This document shows, piece after piece, positions 44,472 to 53,872 of a stretch of DNA of 64,000 nt. A program made the position numbers and the translations under genes. Under the pieces are notes generated by a model. The model was not told the origin of the DNA. It ran no database searches and saw only the letters and a program-made list of their open reading frames with translations. Origin of the DNA: Planctomycetes bacterium ADurb.Bin069 (GTDB lineage: Bacteria; Planctomycetota; UBA8108; UBA8890; UBA8898). The DNA lies in the NCBI GenBank assembly GCA_002070955.1, contig MWEK01000014.1, forward strand, positions 1-64,000, given 5' to 3'. The stretch's first letter is position 1, and each line of letters opens with the position of its first letter.

Positions 44472-44843
44472 CTACTTGACCGTGACGGCGATCTTCTGCG
44501 GCTTGCGGGCCTCGACCTTCGCGAGGTTGATCCGCAGAACGCCGTTCTTGATCTCCGCCGTGATGTGGGCCGGGTCGATGTCCTCGCCCACCGTGAAGGT
44601 GCGCCGATAGTCGCCGATCTCGAACTCGCTGAGCACGGGCGAGCCGTATTCGGACCAATCCTCCTGCCGCCCGTGAATCATGAGTTGGCCGCGCTCGTAG
44701 CGCACCTCGAGCGCTTCCGGATTGACGCCGGGCATGTCCGCGATCAGGATGACCTTGTCGCCCTCGTCGTAGATATCGACCGGGGGCGTGAGGTCGACGC
44801 GCCGCTCGTGCCGGACGACCTGTCTCTCGTTTTCCTTCGTCAT
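44472..44843 (-). CDS. Small heat-shock protein, Hsp20/alpha-crystallin family (second copy)
   Basis: A 123-residue alpha-crystallin-domain protein: VDIYDEGDKVILIADMPGVNPEALEV, then YRRTFTVGEDIDPAHITAEIKNGVLRINLAK, the conserved GVLxI/L signature. It ends in ARKPQKIAVTVK rather than the usual IxI tail. It is an ATP-independent chaperone holding unfolded proteins. It lies nine bases after the first hsp20, with a GGAGG site, in one operon. Confidence 0.93.
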   Translation of the reverse strand: MTKENERQVVRHERRVDLTPPVDIYDEGDKVILIADMPGVNPEALEVRYERGQLMIHGRQEDWSEYGSPVLSEFEIGDYRRTFTVGEDIDPAHITAEIKNGVLRINLAKVEARKPQKIAVTVK

Positions 44844-44852
44844 GTCTGCCTC

Positions 44853-45299
44853 CTAGCCCTTCACCGTTATGCTGCGGGGTTTCTCCTCGGGCGCCTTGGG
44901 GAGCCTGACTTCCAAAACGCCGCTCCTCAGGGTCGCCTTGACCTTGCCGGCGTCGACGCGATGCGGGAGGTGCACCGAGCGCCCGAAACGCCCGTGCCCG
45001 CGCTCGCAGCGGTAGTACCGCTCGGGCGGCACGTCGCGATCAGGCTTGCGCGTCCCCTTCACCGTCAAAGTGTCGCCCTCGACCGTGATGTCCAGGTCCT
45101 GCAGATCCACGCCGGGGACTTCCGCCCTGAGGACGGATTCATCCGGCGTTGTGTAGACGTTCACTCGCGGGAACGAGGCGCCGGGTTCCGCCAGAAACGG
45201 GCGGGAGCTGTCGGCGAGATCGAAAACGCGGTTGATCTCGTCCTGCAGCCTGAAAAGCATCTGGTAAGGGTTCCAGTTGCCGCTGAAAAACCGTGTCAT
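44853..45299 (-). CDS. Small heat-shock protein, Hsp20/alpha-crystallin family (first copy)
   Basis: A 148-residue alpha-crystallin-domain protein. The N-terminal arm (FFSGNWNPYQMLFRLQDEINRVFD) precedes the core VNVYTTPDESVLRAEVPGVDLQDLDI, GHGRFGRSVHLPHRVDAGKVKATLRSGVLEVRLPK. The tail EKPRSITVKG holds an IxV-like contact motif. An AAGGAGG site precedes ATG 45299. A sigma-54-like promoter lies 55-69 bases upstream. The two paralogues probably make mixed oligomers. Confidence 0.94.
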   Translation of the reverse strand: MTRFFSGNWNPYQMLFRLQDEINRVFDLADSSRPFLAEPGASFPRVNVYTTPDESVLRAEVPGVDLQDLDITVEGDTLTVKGTRKPDRDVPPERYYRCERGHGRFGRSVHLPHRVDAGKVKATLRSGVLEVRLPKAPEEKPRSITVKG

Positions 45300-45353
45300 G
45301 CGTACCTCCTTCTTGAAAGGGGTTGACTGATATCGAGTTCATTAGGGCTAAAA

Positions 45354-45368
45354 GCAAGATGTGTGCCG
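45354..45368 (-). promoter_or_regulatory. Sigma-54-type promoter of the hsp20 operon
   Basis: On the minus strand, CGGCAC, five bases, TTGC. GG and GC are separated by ten bases, as required of -24/-12 promoters (consensus TGGCAC-N5-TTGC). The first base differs from consensus. The predicted start is about 45 bases before ATG 45299. Confidence 0.45.
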
Positions 45369-45540
45369 TAGGGGTTTCAATATTCTAAGTGCTGCATATA
45401 AAATGACTTATGGAAAAGAGCACCCGCGACAACCCAGGGCCGCTGAAGGCGTGCTGCCATAATGGCCGACATGATTCAACAAAAAGAACCTTCTCCGGCG
45501 GGCCGTGGTGTCAAAACGGCAGTTGGGTCTGAACCGTTTC

Positions 45541-46791
45541 TCACGCAAGGCAGAGAGGGATCAGCATCTCGTCCTTCGTGAGCCCGGAATGGGCGGCGGG
45601 GATAATGTCGGGGTGCATCATGTCGGGCGCGTGGTAAAGAAGCGCCGGTTTTTCCGAGAGCGCCACGAAATCGCCGATCCTAGCGCGGGTGACGGGAGCC
45701 AGCGGCTCGGGGCCGAGCAGGCCGAGACGCTGGACCTCGACGATCGGCAGGAGGACATGCGTCGCTCCGAAACGCTCCCTGAACATGCGCGCGAAGCGCG
45801 CGTGAGCACCCGGCTTGACGTGAAAGCAAGGAACAGCCAGATCGCCGACCGGCTCGTTCCGGAGACAGCCGAGCAGAGGATCCGGCGTCCCGAGGGCGAA
45901 CTGGCGCTCCGGCGGCACGCTCACCAGGCCGTGATCGGCCGATAGGACGAGCCGCGCGGACGCCGGCAGCCGCGCTCTCAGCTCGGCCAGTTCCCTATCG
46001 ATCGTCGCCAGGAGCTTTCCTGCGCGCGCCGGATCGATGCCCCGGCTGTGGCACATGGAATCGAGCTGCGGAAGATAGAGGTAGGTGTAGGTGGGCTCGC
46101 GGGCCTTCGCGACGCGTTCCCTCGCGGCGCGCACGGCCTCGCGAATGTCTTTGTAGCCGTGGCGCGCGGTGTCCCCGGTCGCGTAGCGGGAGTAGACTCC
46201 GGCTGCGAGGCTGTCGGGCAGGATGGCGAGCGGCGCGTGCGTGAAGGCCGGCACGATGCTCGGCAGAGGAAAGGCCTGCTCGGGTTTCAGGCCGAGGGCC
46301 TCGAGGGGTTGCTCGGAGAAGCGCTCCACGTAAGGCAGCACGGTGCCGGTCGCGTTGATTTCGGGAAAACGCACCCACCACCCATAGATGCCGTGCGTCG
46401 CCGGCCAGGCCGCGGTGGCCAGGCTCGTCAGCGCCACGGCGGTCGTCGAAGGGAAGACCGCCAGCAGGCTCTCGACCTGGTTCACGCGGAGAAAGGCGTC
46501 CGGCGGAAGAAAATCGAGGAAGCCCGCGCCGAGCCCGTCCACGAGGATGAATACGTAGTGGTCCGCCGGTCCTATCAGCGCCGCAAGGCGCTTGGCGCCC
46601 GCCTCGGCGGCGCCGGGCGGGCGCGCGCCCGCAAGGTGCGCGATTGCCCTGACGAGATCGAGGAAATTCGGCGCCGCGTGGTCGGGCCGGACAAGGGCGC
46701 CCGTCTCGAACCACGCGCACAACCGCGTGGCATCCGCGGCATCCTCGGCCGTGGCGGCAAGGAGCCCGCCCTCAGCGGCATCGACGGGCAC
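45541..46791 (-). CDS. Alkaline-phosphatase-superfamily phosphodiesterase/nucleotide pyrophosphatase-like protein
   Basis: A 416-residue protein with the type-I phosphodiesterase/nucleotide pyrophosphatase core. The first metal site is YVFILVDGLGAGFLDF, the nucleophile threonine lies in AVFPSTTAVALTSLAT followed by PATHGIYGWW, and a later metal site is LVLSADHGLVSVP. There is no signal peptide, so it is cytosolic. It starts at a GTG (46791) with a GGGAGG site six bases upstream. It lies 69 bases after trxA on the same strand. The substrate is unknown, probably a phosphodiester or phosphonate. Confidence 0.87.
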   Translation of the reverse strand: MPVDAAEGGLLAATAEDAADATRLCAWFETGALVRPDHAAPNFLDLVRAIAHLAGARPPGAAEAGAKRLAALIGPADHYVFILVDGLGAGFLDFLPPDAFLRVNQVESLLAVFPSTTAVALTSLATAAWPATHGIYGWWVRFPEINATGTVLPYVERFSEQPLEALGLKPEQAFPLPSIVPAFTHAPLAILPDSLAAGVYSRYATGDTARHGYKDIREAVRAARERVAKAREPTYTYLYLPQLDSMCHSRGIDPARAGKLLATIDRELAELRARLPASARLVLSADHGLVSVPPERQFALGTPDPLLGCLRNEPVGDLAVPCFHVKPGAHARFARMFRERFGATHVLLPIVEVQRLGLLGPEPLAPVTRARIGDFVALSEKPALLYHAPDMMHPDIIPAAHSGLTKDEMLIPLCLA

Positions 46792-46860
46792 GCAACCTCC
46801 CAGGCACGAGAATCGGAGCGCGCGGCGGGGCCGGCGCCGGCGGCCGTGTGGTGGCCACGC

Positions 46861-47178
46861 CTACAGGGCGCCCTCGACGGCGGCCTGGAGCCTTTTTTGA
46901 TCGGTGACTCCGGTGAAGCGCGCGATCTCGGCCCCGTTCTTCAGGAGCACCATGGTCGGAATGCCCTGCACCTTGAACTGTTGGGCCGTGTCGGGGTTTT
47001 CGTCGACGTTGATCTTGGCGATTTTGGCGCGGTTGCCCAGGGCTTCCGCGAGCTTCTGGAGGATCGGGAGCTGGATTTTGCAAGGGCCGCACCAAGGCGC
47101 CCAGAAATCGACGAGTGCAACGCCGTCGGCGACCTCGTCCGTGAAGTTGCTGTCGGTCAGTTCGGTCACGTGTCCCAT
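46861..47178 (-). CDS. trxA: Thioredoxin
   Basis: A 105-residue classical thioredoxin with WAPWC30GPC33 and the cis-proline stretch VQGIPTMVLLKNG. It reduces protein disulfides and probably serves the peroxiredoxin encoded divergently nearby. The promoter at 47320-47348 is its own. The alkaline-phosphatase-like gene follows. Confidence 0.96.
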   Translation of the reverse strand: MGHVTELTDSNFTDEVADGVALVDFWAPWCGPCKIQLPILQKLAEALGNRAKIAKINVDENPDTAQQFKVQGIPTMVLLKNGAEIARFTGVTDQKRLQAAVEGAL

Positions 47179-47319
47179 GAACGCACCTCTCCTCTCGGGT
47201 GTGACGGTCCGGCGCGCCGGCGTCGGGTAACGCTGATCGCGTGCCGCGGTCGGCGCGCCGTGCGACCGCGGGAGTTCCCGGCGGGGCTGCCGCCGCCGCG
47301 GGCCCGCGCGTGCATACGC

Positions 47320-47348
47320 ATTCTATTGGCTCGGGAGGTGCCTGACAA
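47320..47348 (-). promoter_or_regulatory. Promoter of trxA
   Basis: Minus strand: TTGTCA, 17-base spacer, TAGAAT. Strong match, about 140 bases before the ATG. The 47179-47500 gap also contains the tandem repeat at 47397-47422. Confidence 0.55.
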
Positions 47349-47396
47349 GCCGCGGGAGAATGCGAAAAGGAGGCGTCCGTGGTCGACAAACCCGTT

Positions 47397-47422
47397 CCCA
47401 TGGGATATACCCATGGGATATA
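47397..47422 (+). repeat. Tandem 13-bp repeat upstream of the oxygen-defence operon, possible operator
   Basis: CCCATGGGATATA occurs twice in immediate succession, 78 bases before the desulfoferrodoxin ATG. Each unit holds the palindrome CCCATGGG, and the second lies in a larger near-palindrome (ATATACCCATGGGATAT). TATAGG at 47419-47424 could be a -10 box. No known regulator is assigned. Confidence 0.5.
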
Positions 47423-47500
47423 GGATGTGGAAGCTGGGCGCCGGCCTGTCAGAAAAGCCGGCGCGGTGTGCTCGGGGCGCGGAAAGAAAGGACCAGAGCC

Positions 47501-47878
47501 ATGGCAACGGAAAGACTGCAGGTCTACAAGTGCAAGCAGTGCGGCAACATCGTGGAGGTGCTGCACGCCGGGGCGGGGGAACTCGTGTGCTGCGACGAGC
47601 CCATGACGCTTCTCAAGGAGAACACCGTGGATGCCTCCAAGGAGAAGCACGTCCCCGCCGTCGAGAAGGTCGCGGGGGGCTTCAAGGTGAAGGTCGGTTC
47701 GGTCCCGCACCCCATGGAGGCGGCGCACTGGATCGAGTGGATCGAGATCATCGACGGCGACGCGATCCAGCGCGCGTTCTTGAAGCCGGGCGCGGCTCCC
47801 GAGGCGGTGTTTTCCTCGGCGTCGGCCAAGGTCGTCGCGCGCGAGTACTGCAACCTCCACGGATTATGGAAGGGCTAG
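47501..47878 (+). CDS. dfx: Desulfoferrodoxin (superoxide reductase)
   Basis: A 125-residue two-domain superoxide reductase. The N-terminal desulforedoxin centre has C11, C14, C30 and C31 ([17 protein letters not shown]). The catalytic iron centre has E48/H50 (EKHVP), H70, H76 and C117/H120 (REYCNLHG). It reduces superoxide to hydrogen peroxide with electrons from rubredoxin, which is encoded at the end of the same operon. ATG 47501 fits the family N-terminus; the frame is open upstream. It leads a six-gene + strand operon. Confidence 0.96.
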   Translation: MATERLQVYKCKQCGNIVEVLHAGAGELVCCDEPMTLLKENTVDASKEKHVPAVEKVAGGFKVKVGSVPHPMEAAHWIEWIEIIDGDAIQRAFLKPGAAPEAVFSSASAKVVAREYCNLHGLWKG

Positions 47879-47882
47879 AACC

Positions 47883-48383
47883 ATGCTGAGCGAGAAGATA
47901 CTCAAGGCGTTGAATCGGCAGATGAACGCGGAGAGCGCCTCCGCGTACCTGTACATGGGGATGGCGGCGTGGCTCGACGCGCGCAACCTGCGCGGATGCG
48001 CGGCGTGGATGAAGGCCCAGGCGCACGAGGAGTTCCGCCACGCCATGAAGTTCTACGACTTCATCAACGAACGCGGCGGCCAGGCGGTGCTCGCCGCCAT
48101 CGAGGCGCCCCCCGCCGAGTGGAACTCGCCGCAGGCGGTGTTCGAGGGCGTGCGGGACCACGAGCGGAAGGTGACGCGGGGCATCAACGAGCTTGTCGAC
48201 CTGGCGGCCGCGGAGCGGGACCACGCCACGAGCGCGTTTCTGCAGTGGTTCGTGACGGAGCAGGTCGAGGAGGAGGCCAGCGCCGAGGACCTCGTTCACA
48301 AGATCGGCATGGTGGGGCAGCACCCCCACGGCCTGTATATGCTGGACCGCGAGCTCGGCAAGCGCAAGGTCGACGGAGACTGA
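47883..48383 (+). CDS. ftnA: Bacterial non-haem ferritin
   Basis: A 166-residue four-helix ferritin. Ferroxidase-site residues are visible in LNRQMNAESASAYLYMGMAAWLD, AQAHEEFRHAMKFYDFI and FLQWFVTEQVEEEAS. It stores iron and removes Fe2+ that would react with peroxide. It starts four bases after dfx. Confidence 0.94.
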   Translation: MLSEKILKALNRQMNAESASAYLYMGMAAWLDARNLRGCAAWMKAQAHEEFRHAMKFYDFINERGGQAVLAAIEAPPAEWNSPQAVFEGVRDHERKVTRGINELVDLAAAERDHATSAFLQWFVTEQVEEEASAEDLVHKIGMVGQHPHGLYMLDRELGKRKVDGD

Positions 48384-48386
48384 GCG

Positions 48387-48905
48387 GTGGGAAGCATCAA
48401 ATTCAACGCCGCCGAGGTGCTCCAGATCGCCGAGCAGATCGAGCGCAACGGCGCTTTTTTCTACCGGGCCGCGGCCGAGGCCGTCGCCGACCCCGCCGCA
48501 GCCGCGCTCCTCAAGGAGCTCGCCGACTGGGAGGTGGGCCACGAGAAGACCTTCGCCCGCATGCGCGCGCGCCTGCCCGAGCAGGCCACGCAGTCCGACA
48601 CCTTCGACCCGGACGGCGATGCGGCCAGGTACTTGCAGGCCTTCGCCGACGGGCAGGTGTTCGACGTCAACGCGGGCGATCCCGCGGAGTTCTTCCGGCG
48701 GCCGCGCACGTTGTCCGAGATTCTCAGGGAAGCGCTCGCGCGGGAGCACGACGCGATCGTCCTGTTCACGGCGATGCGTGATGTGGTGCCCGAGAGCCAG
48801 GGCAGGAGCGAGGTCGAGGCCGTGATCCGCGAGGAGGTTCAACACGTCTTCCAGATCACGCGAATGCTATGCGAAGCCGAAACCCGGCCGGGGGAACGGA
48901 AGTAG
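48387..48905 (+). CDS. Rubrerythrin-like ferritin-fold protein without rubredoxin domain
   Basis: A 172-residue protein starting at GTG 48387, three bases after the ferritin stop. Di-iron ligand motifs are EQIERNGAFFYRAAAE, DWEVGHEKTFARM, LAREHDAIVLFTAM and VIREEVQHVFQI, the ExxH pairs of rubrerythrins. The C-terminal rubredoxin zinc-ribbon is absent. A role in peroxide reduction is likely. Its stop lies 29 bases before the peroxiredoxin start. Confidence 0.87.
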   Translation: MGSIKFNAAEVLQIAEQIERNGAFFYRAAAEAVADPAAAALLKELADWEVGHEKTFARMRARLPEQATQSDTFDPDGDAARYLQAFADGQVFDVNAGDPAEFFRRPRTLSEILREALAREHDAIVLFTAMRDVVPESQGRSEVEAVIREEVQHVFQITRMLCEAETRPGERK

Positions 48906-48934
48906 GGGGACGGCGGCGAAAGGACGGCTTGAAC

Positions 48935-49534
<600 letters not shown>

Positions 49535-49584
49535 ACGCGCGGGGCGCCGGGGCATGAGCGCCGGGCGCGGCGCCGAGGAGAGGC

Positions 49585-51126
49585 ATGGATCCCGCGGTCA
49601 CGGCCAGGTTGAGGGTTTGCGTCGAGCTCATGCCCAAGCCCTGCGGCATCGTGGTCTTCGGGGCTTCGGGCGATCTCGCGGGGCGCAAGCTCCTGCCGTC
49701 GCTTTTCAACCTCTGGGTGCGCAAGCTGATTCCCCGGAGCTTCTTCGTGCTCGGGTGCGCGCGCACGGCCATGACGACGGCGGAGTTCCGGGAGCGGGTG
49801 CGCGCGGCGATCGCGCGCCGCTGCGAGGCGCGGCCTGACGAGTGCGAAGCCTTCGCCCGCCGCTGCGCCTACCTGGCCGGCGATTATTTCGATGCGGCGC
49901 TTTACGCGACGTTAGCCCAACGGCTCGCCGCTTCGGCCGCCGAATTCGGGGCGGAGGGCGGCGCCGTCTTCTACCTGGCCGTGCCGCCGGCGCTCTACGG
50001 CCCGGTGGTCGGGCGCTTGAGCGCGGCCGGTCTGCTCCGCCAGGGCGAGGGCGGCGAACCCTGGCGGCGCGTGGTGATCGAGAAGCCCTTCGGCCGCGAC
50101 CTGGCCAGCGCCGCGGCGCTCGGCCGTGAAATCCGCCGCGTGCTCGGCGAGGACCAGATCTACCGCATCGACCACTACCTGGGCAAGGAGACCGTGCAGA
50201 ACATCCTGATGCTCAGGTTCGCCAACGCGGTCTTCGAGCCCTTGTGGAACCGCCGGTACGTCGACCACGTCCAGATCACGGCGGCCGAGTCGATCGGCCT
50301 CGAACACCGCGCGGGGTATTTCGAGGAGGCGGGCCTGCTGCGGGACATGTTCCAGAACCACCTCTTCATGATGCTGGCGCTGACCGCCTTGGAGCCGCCG
50401 GTTTCCTTCGCGGCCGACAGCGTCCGCGACGAGATCGTCAAGGTGCTCCGGGCCGTGCGGCCCTTCACGGCGGAAGACCTCCGCGGCGCGCTGGTGCGCG
50501 GGCAATACGCCGCGGGCGAGGTGGGCGGCAAGGCCGTGCCGGCCTACCGGGCGGAGAAGGGCGTGGCGCCCGAATCGCGCACCGAGACCTACGTGGCGGC
50601 GAAGCTGGGCATCGACAACTGGCGTTGGAAAGGCGTGCCCTTCTATCTGCGGGCGGGCAAGCGCCTGCCGCGGCGGGTGAGCGAGATCGCCATCGCCTTC
50701 AAGAGCGTGCCGCATTCGATCTTCATCCCCCTGCTTCCCGAGCACCTGTCGCCCAACGTGCTGGTCCTCAACGTGCAGCCCGACGAGGGCGTCGCGTTGA
50801 CGATCCAGGCCAAGCAGCCCGGCGCCAAGCTTTGCGTGGGCGACTTGACGATGAGGTTCAATTACCGCGAGGTGTTCGGCGGCGAGCCGCCCGATGCCTA
50901 CGAGCGGCTGCTCCTCGATTGCATGCTCGGCGACCAGACCTTATTCCTCAGGCAGGATGCGATCGAGGTTTCTTGGAGTCTGCTCGATCCCGTCCTGGAC
51001 GCTTGGTCCCGCGGAGGCGAAGAGGAGCGCGCCGGGGCGCTCCACTCGTACCGCGCGGGAACGTGGGGCCCCGAAGAGGCCGAGGCGCTGCTCGGACGCG
51101 ACGGGCGCCAGTGGCGCGAGCCGTGA
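49585..51126 (+). CDS. zwf: Glucose-6-phosphate 1-dehydrogenase
   Basis: A 513-residue enzyme. The coenzyme motif is [19 protein letters not shown], followed by [13 protein letters not shown] and the catalytic [13 protein letters not shown] with its histidine. It oxidises glucose 6-phosphate with NADP to make NADPH. Its place inside an oxygen-defence operon, between peroxiredoxin and rubredoxin, suggests that it supplies reducing power for peroxide and superoxide reduction. No gnd or pgl gene is adjacent. Confidence 0.95.
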   Translation: MDPAVTARLRVCVELMPKPCGIVVFGASGDLAGRKLLPSLFNLWVRKLIPRSFFVLGCARTAMTTAEFRERVRAAIARRCEARPDECEAFARRCAYLAGDYFDAALYATLAQRLAASAAEFGAEGGAVFYLAVPPALYGPVVGRLSAAGLLRQGEGGEPWRRVVIEKPFGRDLASAAALGREIRRVLGEDQIYRIDHYLGKETVQNILMLRFANAVFEPLWNRRYVDHVQITAAESIGLEHRAGYFEEAGLLRDMFQNHLFMMLALTALEPPVSFAADSVRDEIVKVLRAVRPFTAEDLRGALVRGQYAAGEVGGKAVPAYRAEKGVAPESRTETYVAAKLGIDNWRWKGVPFYLRAGKRLPRRVSEIAIAFKSVPHSIFIPLLPEHLSPNVLVLNVQPDEGVALTIQAKQPGAKLCVGDLTMRFNYREVFGGEPPDAYERLLLDCMLGDQTLFLRQDAIEVSWSLLDPVLDAWSRGGEEERAGALHSYRAGTWGPEEAEALLGRDGRQWREP

Positions 51127-51151
51127 CCGCGGCGCGCCGGGAGGTTGTTGC

Positions 51152-51319
51152 GTGGAACGTTATCGCTGTCGCATGTGCGGGTACGTGTACGACGAGAAGC
51201 GCGGCGACCCGGTGAACGGCGTTCGCTCGGGCACGCCCTTCGCGGAGGTGCCCGACACATGGGTTTGTCCCGTGTGCGGAGCGCCGAAGTCGGAATTCGA
51301 GAAGATCACGACACCTTAG
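51152..51319 (+). CDS. Rubredoxin
   Basis: A 55-residue protein from GTG 51152 (GGGAGG site). It has the two iron-binding pairs C6-x2-C9 ([10 protein letters not shown]) and C39-x2-C42 ([14 protein letters not shown]), the full rubredoxin signature. It lies 25 bases after zwf and closes the operon led by desulfoferrodoxin, whose catalytic centre rubredoxin reduces. Confidence 0.95.
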   Translation: MERYRCRMCGYVYDEKRGDPVNGVRSGTPFAEVPDTWVCPVCGAPKSEFEKITTP

Positions 51320-51404
51320 GCGGGAGAAGCCGGGGCGGAAGCGCGGCTCCGCGGCGGAATCCAGCGCCGCGCGCGGGCGGCGCCGCGCCACGATTCCGGG
51401 TTTC

Positions 51405-51890
51405 CTACTGCTGCCCGATTCCGCTCCACTCCGCGTTCTCGAGATACTGCCGGGGGCCCGACACGAACTCGATGATGTTCTCGAGGACGTCGGCGTGGCG
51501 CTGCTCCTCCACCGCCAGCGCGCGCAGCAGCGCGGCCTGATTCTTGCCCTTCACCTCGGCGGCTTTCTCCTCGTAGAAGGCCTTGGACCGGCGCTCGATT
51601 TCCAGGCCCTGCTTGTAAAGACCCATCTGCGTCGCCTTGGGATCGAGCGTGTGGTCGCGCTCGGCCATCTGCCGGAAGAGATTCTTAACGCCGTCGAGCA
51701 CATCCGTCAGGGTCGTCGTGGGCGGGGTGCCCCGCTTCATGGACTTCACAAGGTCGTAGTGCTCCTGCTCGGCATCGGCCAGCAGATTGAAAACGGCCTG
51801 CAGGCCCTTGTCGCCGCAGCGCGCCGCCGCGTCCTGGTAGAATCGCTTGCCGTCCTTTTCCATCTGCAGGGCGAAGTCGAAGATATCCAT
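51405..51890 (-). CDS. Ferritin-like/rubrerythrin-family protein
   Basis: A 161-residue di-iron helical protein on the opposite strand: DFALQMEKDGKRFYQDAA, LLADAEQEHYDLVKSM, GLEIERRSKAFYEEKA and LAVEEQRHADVLENI give the E...ExxH pairs. The rubredoxin domain is absent. AAGGAG precedes the ATG. It converges on the oxygen-defence operon and probably also deals with peroxide or iron. Confidence 0.87.
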   Translation of the reverse strand: MDIFDFALQMEKDGKRFYQDAAARCGDKGLQAVFNLLADAEQEHYDLVKSMKRGTPPTTTLTDVLDGVKNLFRQMAERDHTLDPKATQMGLYKQGLEIERRSKAFYEEKAAEVKGKNQAALLRALAVEEQRHADVLENIIEFVSGPRQYLENAEWSGIGQQ

Positions 51891-52104
51891 CGGAGCCGCT
51901 CCTTCCGTACGAGGATCAAGCCTGTCGCCGCGCGCCGTGCCGGATGCCCGAGCGTTGTCCGCGGGCGCCTCGGTTTCGATTGGGAATTAGGATACTCAGC
52001 GGCGACGGGGGCGGCAAGGGCGCCGCGGAGTTTTGGAGGGCGACTCGCATGGGGCGCAGAAGCGGCGCGGCGGTTCGGGGCGCTAACGAAGGGCCTCGGT
52101 CCCA

Positions 52105-52385
52105 TCATTGGCAACCGCGCCGCATGCTCTCAGCGATCGCGACGGCCACGTCGCAGCGATAGGTAAGGCGGTGAGCAGCGCCGCGGTCATGTCCTTGGAC
52201 TCGAAGGCTTCGACCCGCCGATCGAACTTCTGATTCGTCGTCACGATCGCCGATTTGCCCGTCATATCGGCGGCACGGGACGCTCCGGAGCAGTTCCCCT
52301 GCGGCGCGATCGAAGGCGGTTTACCCGCGTTCGTCGGCGATCATGGCGTCCACGCGGTTGAGTTCCTTCGTGAAGGCGAGCACTG
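52105..52385 (-). pseudogene. istB: Remnant of an IS21-family istB (ATPase helper) gene
   Basis: Frames on the minus strand together give the IstB C-terminal pattern: VDAMIADERG, a TAA where Tyr is expected, TAFDRAAGELL, then GKSAIVTTNQKFDR, AFESKDMTAALL and, after a frameshift, RLTYRCDVAVAIAES to a stop at 52105. IstB proteins read DxLIxDDLGY, RYERxSTIVTTN and ALLDRLTHR at these places. At least two frameshifts and one stop show it is dead. istA is not seen. The remnant abuts the upstream flank of cassette 3. Confidence 0.65.
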
Positions 52386-52624
52386 AAAATCGCGGAACCG
52401 CAAGTCTTCCCGGAGGTCGGGGGGCAAGCGACAATTCGGGAACGGCGTCGGCCGCCTCTGAAGAGGCGCTTGCGGTCGGTCACTCGGAGGATGCCAAGCT
52501 TTGTGGGCGAGGAGATGCTGTATTGTCACGCCGCCGCGCCCGTCCTGTTTCCTTCTTGACCGCGCGTGTCCGGCGTTGGTAAAATGACAACGTGGTCATT
52601 AGGTTCCAGTCGGGAGGTGTTGCC
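52367..52624 (+). repeat. Upstream flanking repeat of cassette 3
   Basis: A 258-base stretch highly similar to 55793-56052, ending at the start codon. It contains the cassette promoter. Cassettes 1 and 2 share only the last ~70 bases. Confidence 0.75.
52556..52585 (+). promoter_or_regulatory. Promoter of DUF1566 cassette 3
   Basis: TTGACC, 18-base spacer, TAAAAT, homologous to the other cassette promoters. Confidence 0.75.
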
Positions 52625-53872
52625 ATGAGACCCATCGTCCTTGTTGCTGTTGCTGCTGTTTGTGTTTTGGTCGGCGTCGCTGTTACACTATCCATTCCGC
52701 ATGGGGCGTCACAGGTCGTATACGCTGGTACGCCGTCGGGGAACGGAGACATGAACGGCGACGGCATGATCGACATCGCGGATGCGATCTACCTGCTCGG
52801 CTACCTGTTTGCGAACGGGCCGGCGCCGGGGGCGATCGCGTGCGACTCGTGCTGTAGGCCCGTCTGTCCGTCGGAGGGTCTTCCGGCGACGGGTCAGATA
52901 GCGTGCTACGGGTACGTGGGGGAGCAAGACTGGGTAGAGGTTCCCTGCGGCAGCGCGGAGTATCCTGGTCAGGACGGTTTCTGCCAGGCGGGCTGCGGGA
53001 GTGCGGGGCGGTTCACGGACAACGGTGACGGGACGGTGACGGACCATTGCACGGGGCTCATGTGGCAGAAGGAGACGGCGCCCGGCGAATACACGTGGCA
53101 GGAGGCGCTCGAGTACTGCGAGAATCTGAGCCTCGCCGGGCACCGCAACTGGCGCCTGCCGAACGTGAGGGAGCTTGAGAGCATCGTGGATTACGGGCGA
53201 CATTTTCCAAGCATCGATCCTATATTCGGCGCGGTGCTGTCTGATTACTGGTCGTCTACCAACTCTGAAGAACCGTTGTGGGCATGGCTTGTCAATTTCA
53301 TACACGGCTACGTGTACTGGACAGTTAAGGCGGATGGCTTCTCTGTGCGCGCTGTCCGTCTCGGTCCTGTATGTGCGTTCGAGGGTCTTCCGGCGACGGG
53401 TCAAACAGCGTGCCACGATAGTGCTGGAGCACCGATCTCCTGTGAGAGCGTGGAGTGGCCCGGTCAGGACGGTTTCTACCAGGCAGGCTGCCCGAGAGCG
53501 GGGCGGTTCACGGACAACGGGGACGGGACGGTGACGGACAACTGCACAGGGCTCATGTGGCAGAAGGAGACGGCGCCCGGCGAATACACGTGGCAGGAGG
53601 CGCTCGAGTATTGCGAGAATCTGAGTCTCGCGAGGCACGACGACTGGCGCTTGCCGAACGTGAGGGAGCTTCTGAGCATCGTGGATTACGGGCGACATCG
53701 TCCAAGCATCGATCCTATATTCGGCGCGGAGCCGTGGTCGTCTTACTGGTCGTCGTCTACCAGCTTCTACAATCCGGCGTACGCGTGGGGCGTCGGCTTC
53801 TACAGCGGCCACATGGGCAGCGACGATAAGACGGTTGGCCTCTCTGTGCGCGCCGTCCGCAGTGGCTCATGA
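52625..53872 (+). CDS. Secreted dockerin-like protein with two DUF1566 (Lcl) domains, cassette 3
   Basis: A 415-residue protein. The signal peptide and single dockerin-like loop (GDMNGDGMIDIADAIYLLGY) match cassettes 1 and 2. Two DUF1566 domains follow in tandem (about residues 82-250 and 254-415), each with LPATGQ, RFTDNGDGTVTD, CTGLMWQKETAPGEYTWQEAL, WRLPNVREL and a variable stretch before VRAVR. The frame can start at a GTG at 52592, but the conserved ATG 52625 with GGGAGG is the cassette start. The second domain's variable region is closest to those of cassettes 1 and 2. A multivalent ligand-binding secreted protein is inferred. Confidence 0.88.
   Translation: MRPIVLVAVAAVCVLVGVAVTLSIPHGASQVVYAGTPSGNGDMNGDGMIDIADAIYLLGYLFANGPAPGAIACDSCCRPVCPSEGLPATGQIACYGYVGEQDWVEVPCGSAEYPGQDGFCQAGCGSAGRFTDNGDGTVTDHCTGLMWQKETAPGEYTWQEALEYCENLSLAGHRNWRLPNVRELESIVDYGRHFPSIDPIFGAVLSDYWSSTNSEEPLWAWLVNFIHGYVYWTVKADGFSVRAVRLGPVCAFEGLPATGQTACHDSAGAPISCESVEWPGQDGFYQAGCPRAGRFTDNGDGTVTDNCTGLMWQKETAPGEYTWQEALEYCENLSLARHDDWRLPNVRELLSIVDYGRHRPSIDPIFGAEPWSSYWSSSTSFYNPAYAWGVGFYSGHMGSDDKTVGLSVRAVRSGS
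53237..53344 (+). other. Internal hypervariable segment of cassette 3 (domain 1)
   Basis: Thirty-six codons between conserved flanks. Third-base changes are more common here (for example CTT and ATA codons), so this internal copy may be diverging by ordinary mutation. Confidence 0.45.
53729..53845 (+). other. Terminal hypervariable segment of cassette 3 (candidate DGR variable region)
   Basis: Thirty-nine codons, one codon longer near its start than in cassettes 1 and 2. Third bases mostly match those of cassettes 1, 2 and 4, including T-ending codons. Confidence 0.55.

Noticed and set aside
45300-45420. CIRCE element or sigma-32 promoter ahead of hsp20
   Set aside because: No TTAGCACTC-N9-GAGTGCTAA and no CTTGAA-N13-CCCCAT arrangement is present; the -24/-12 pattern fits better.
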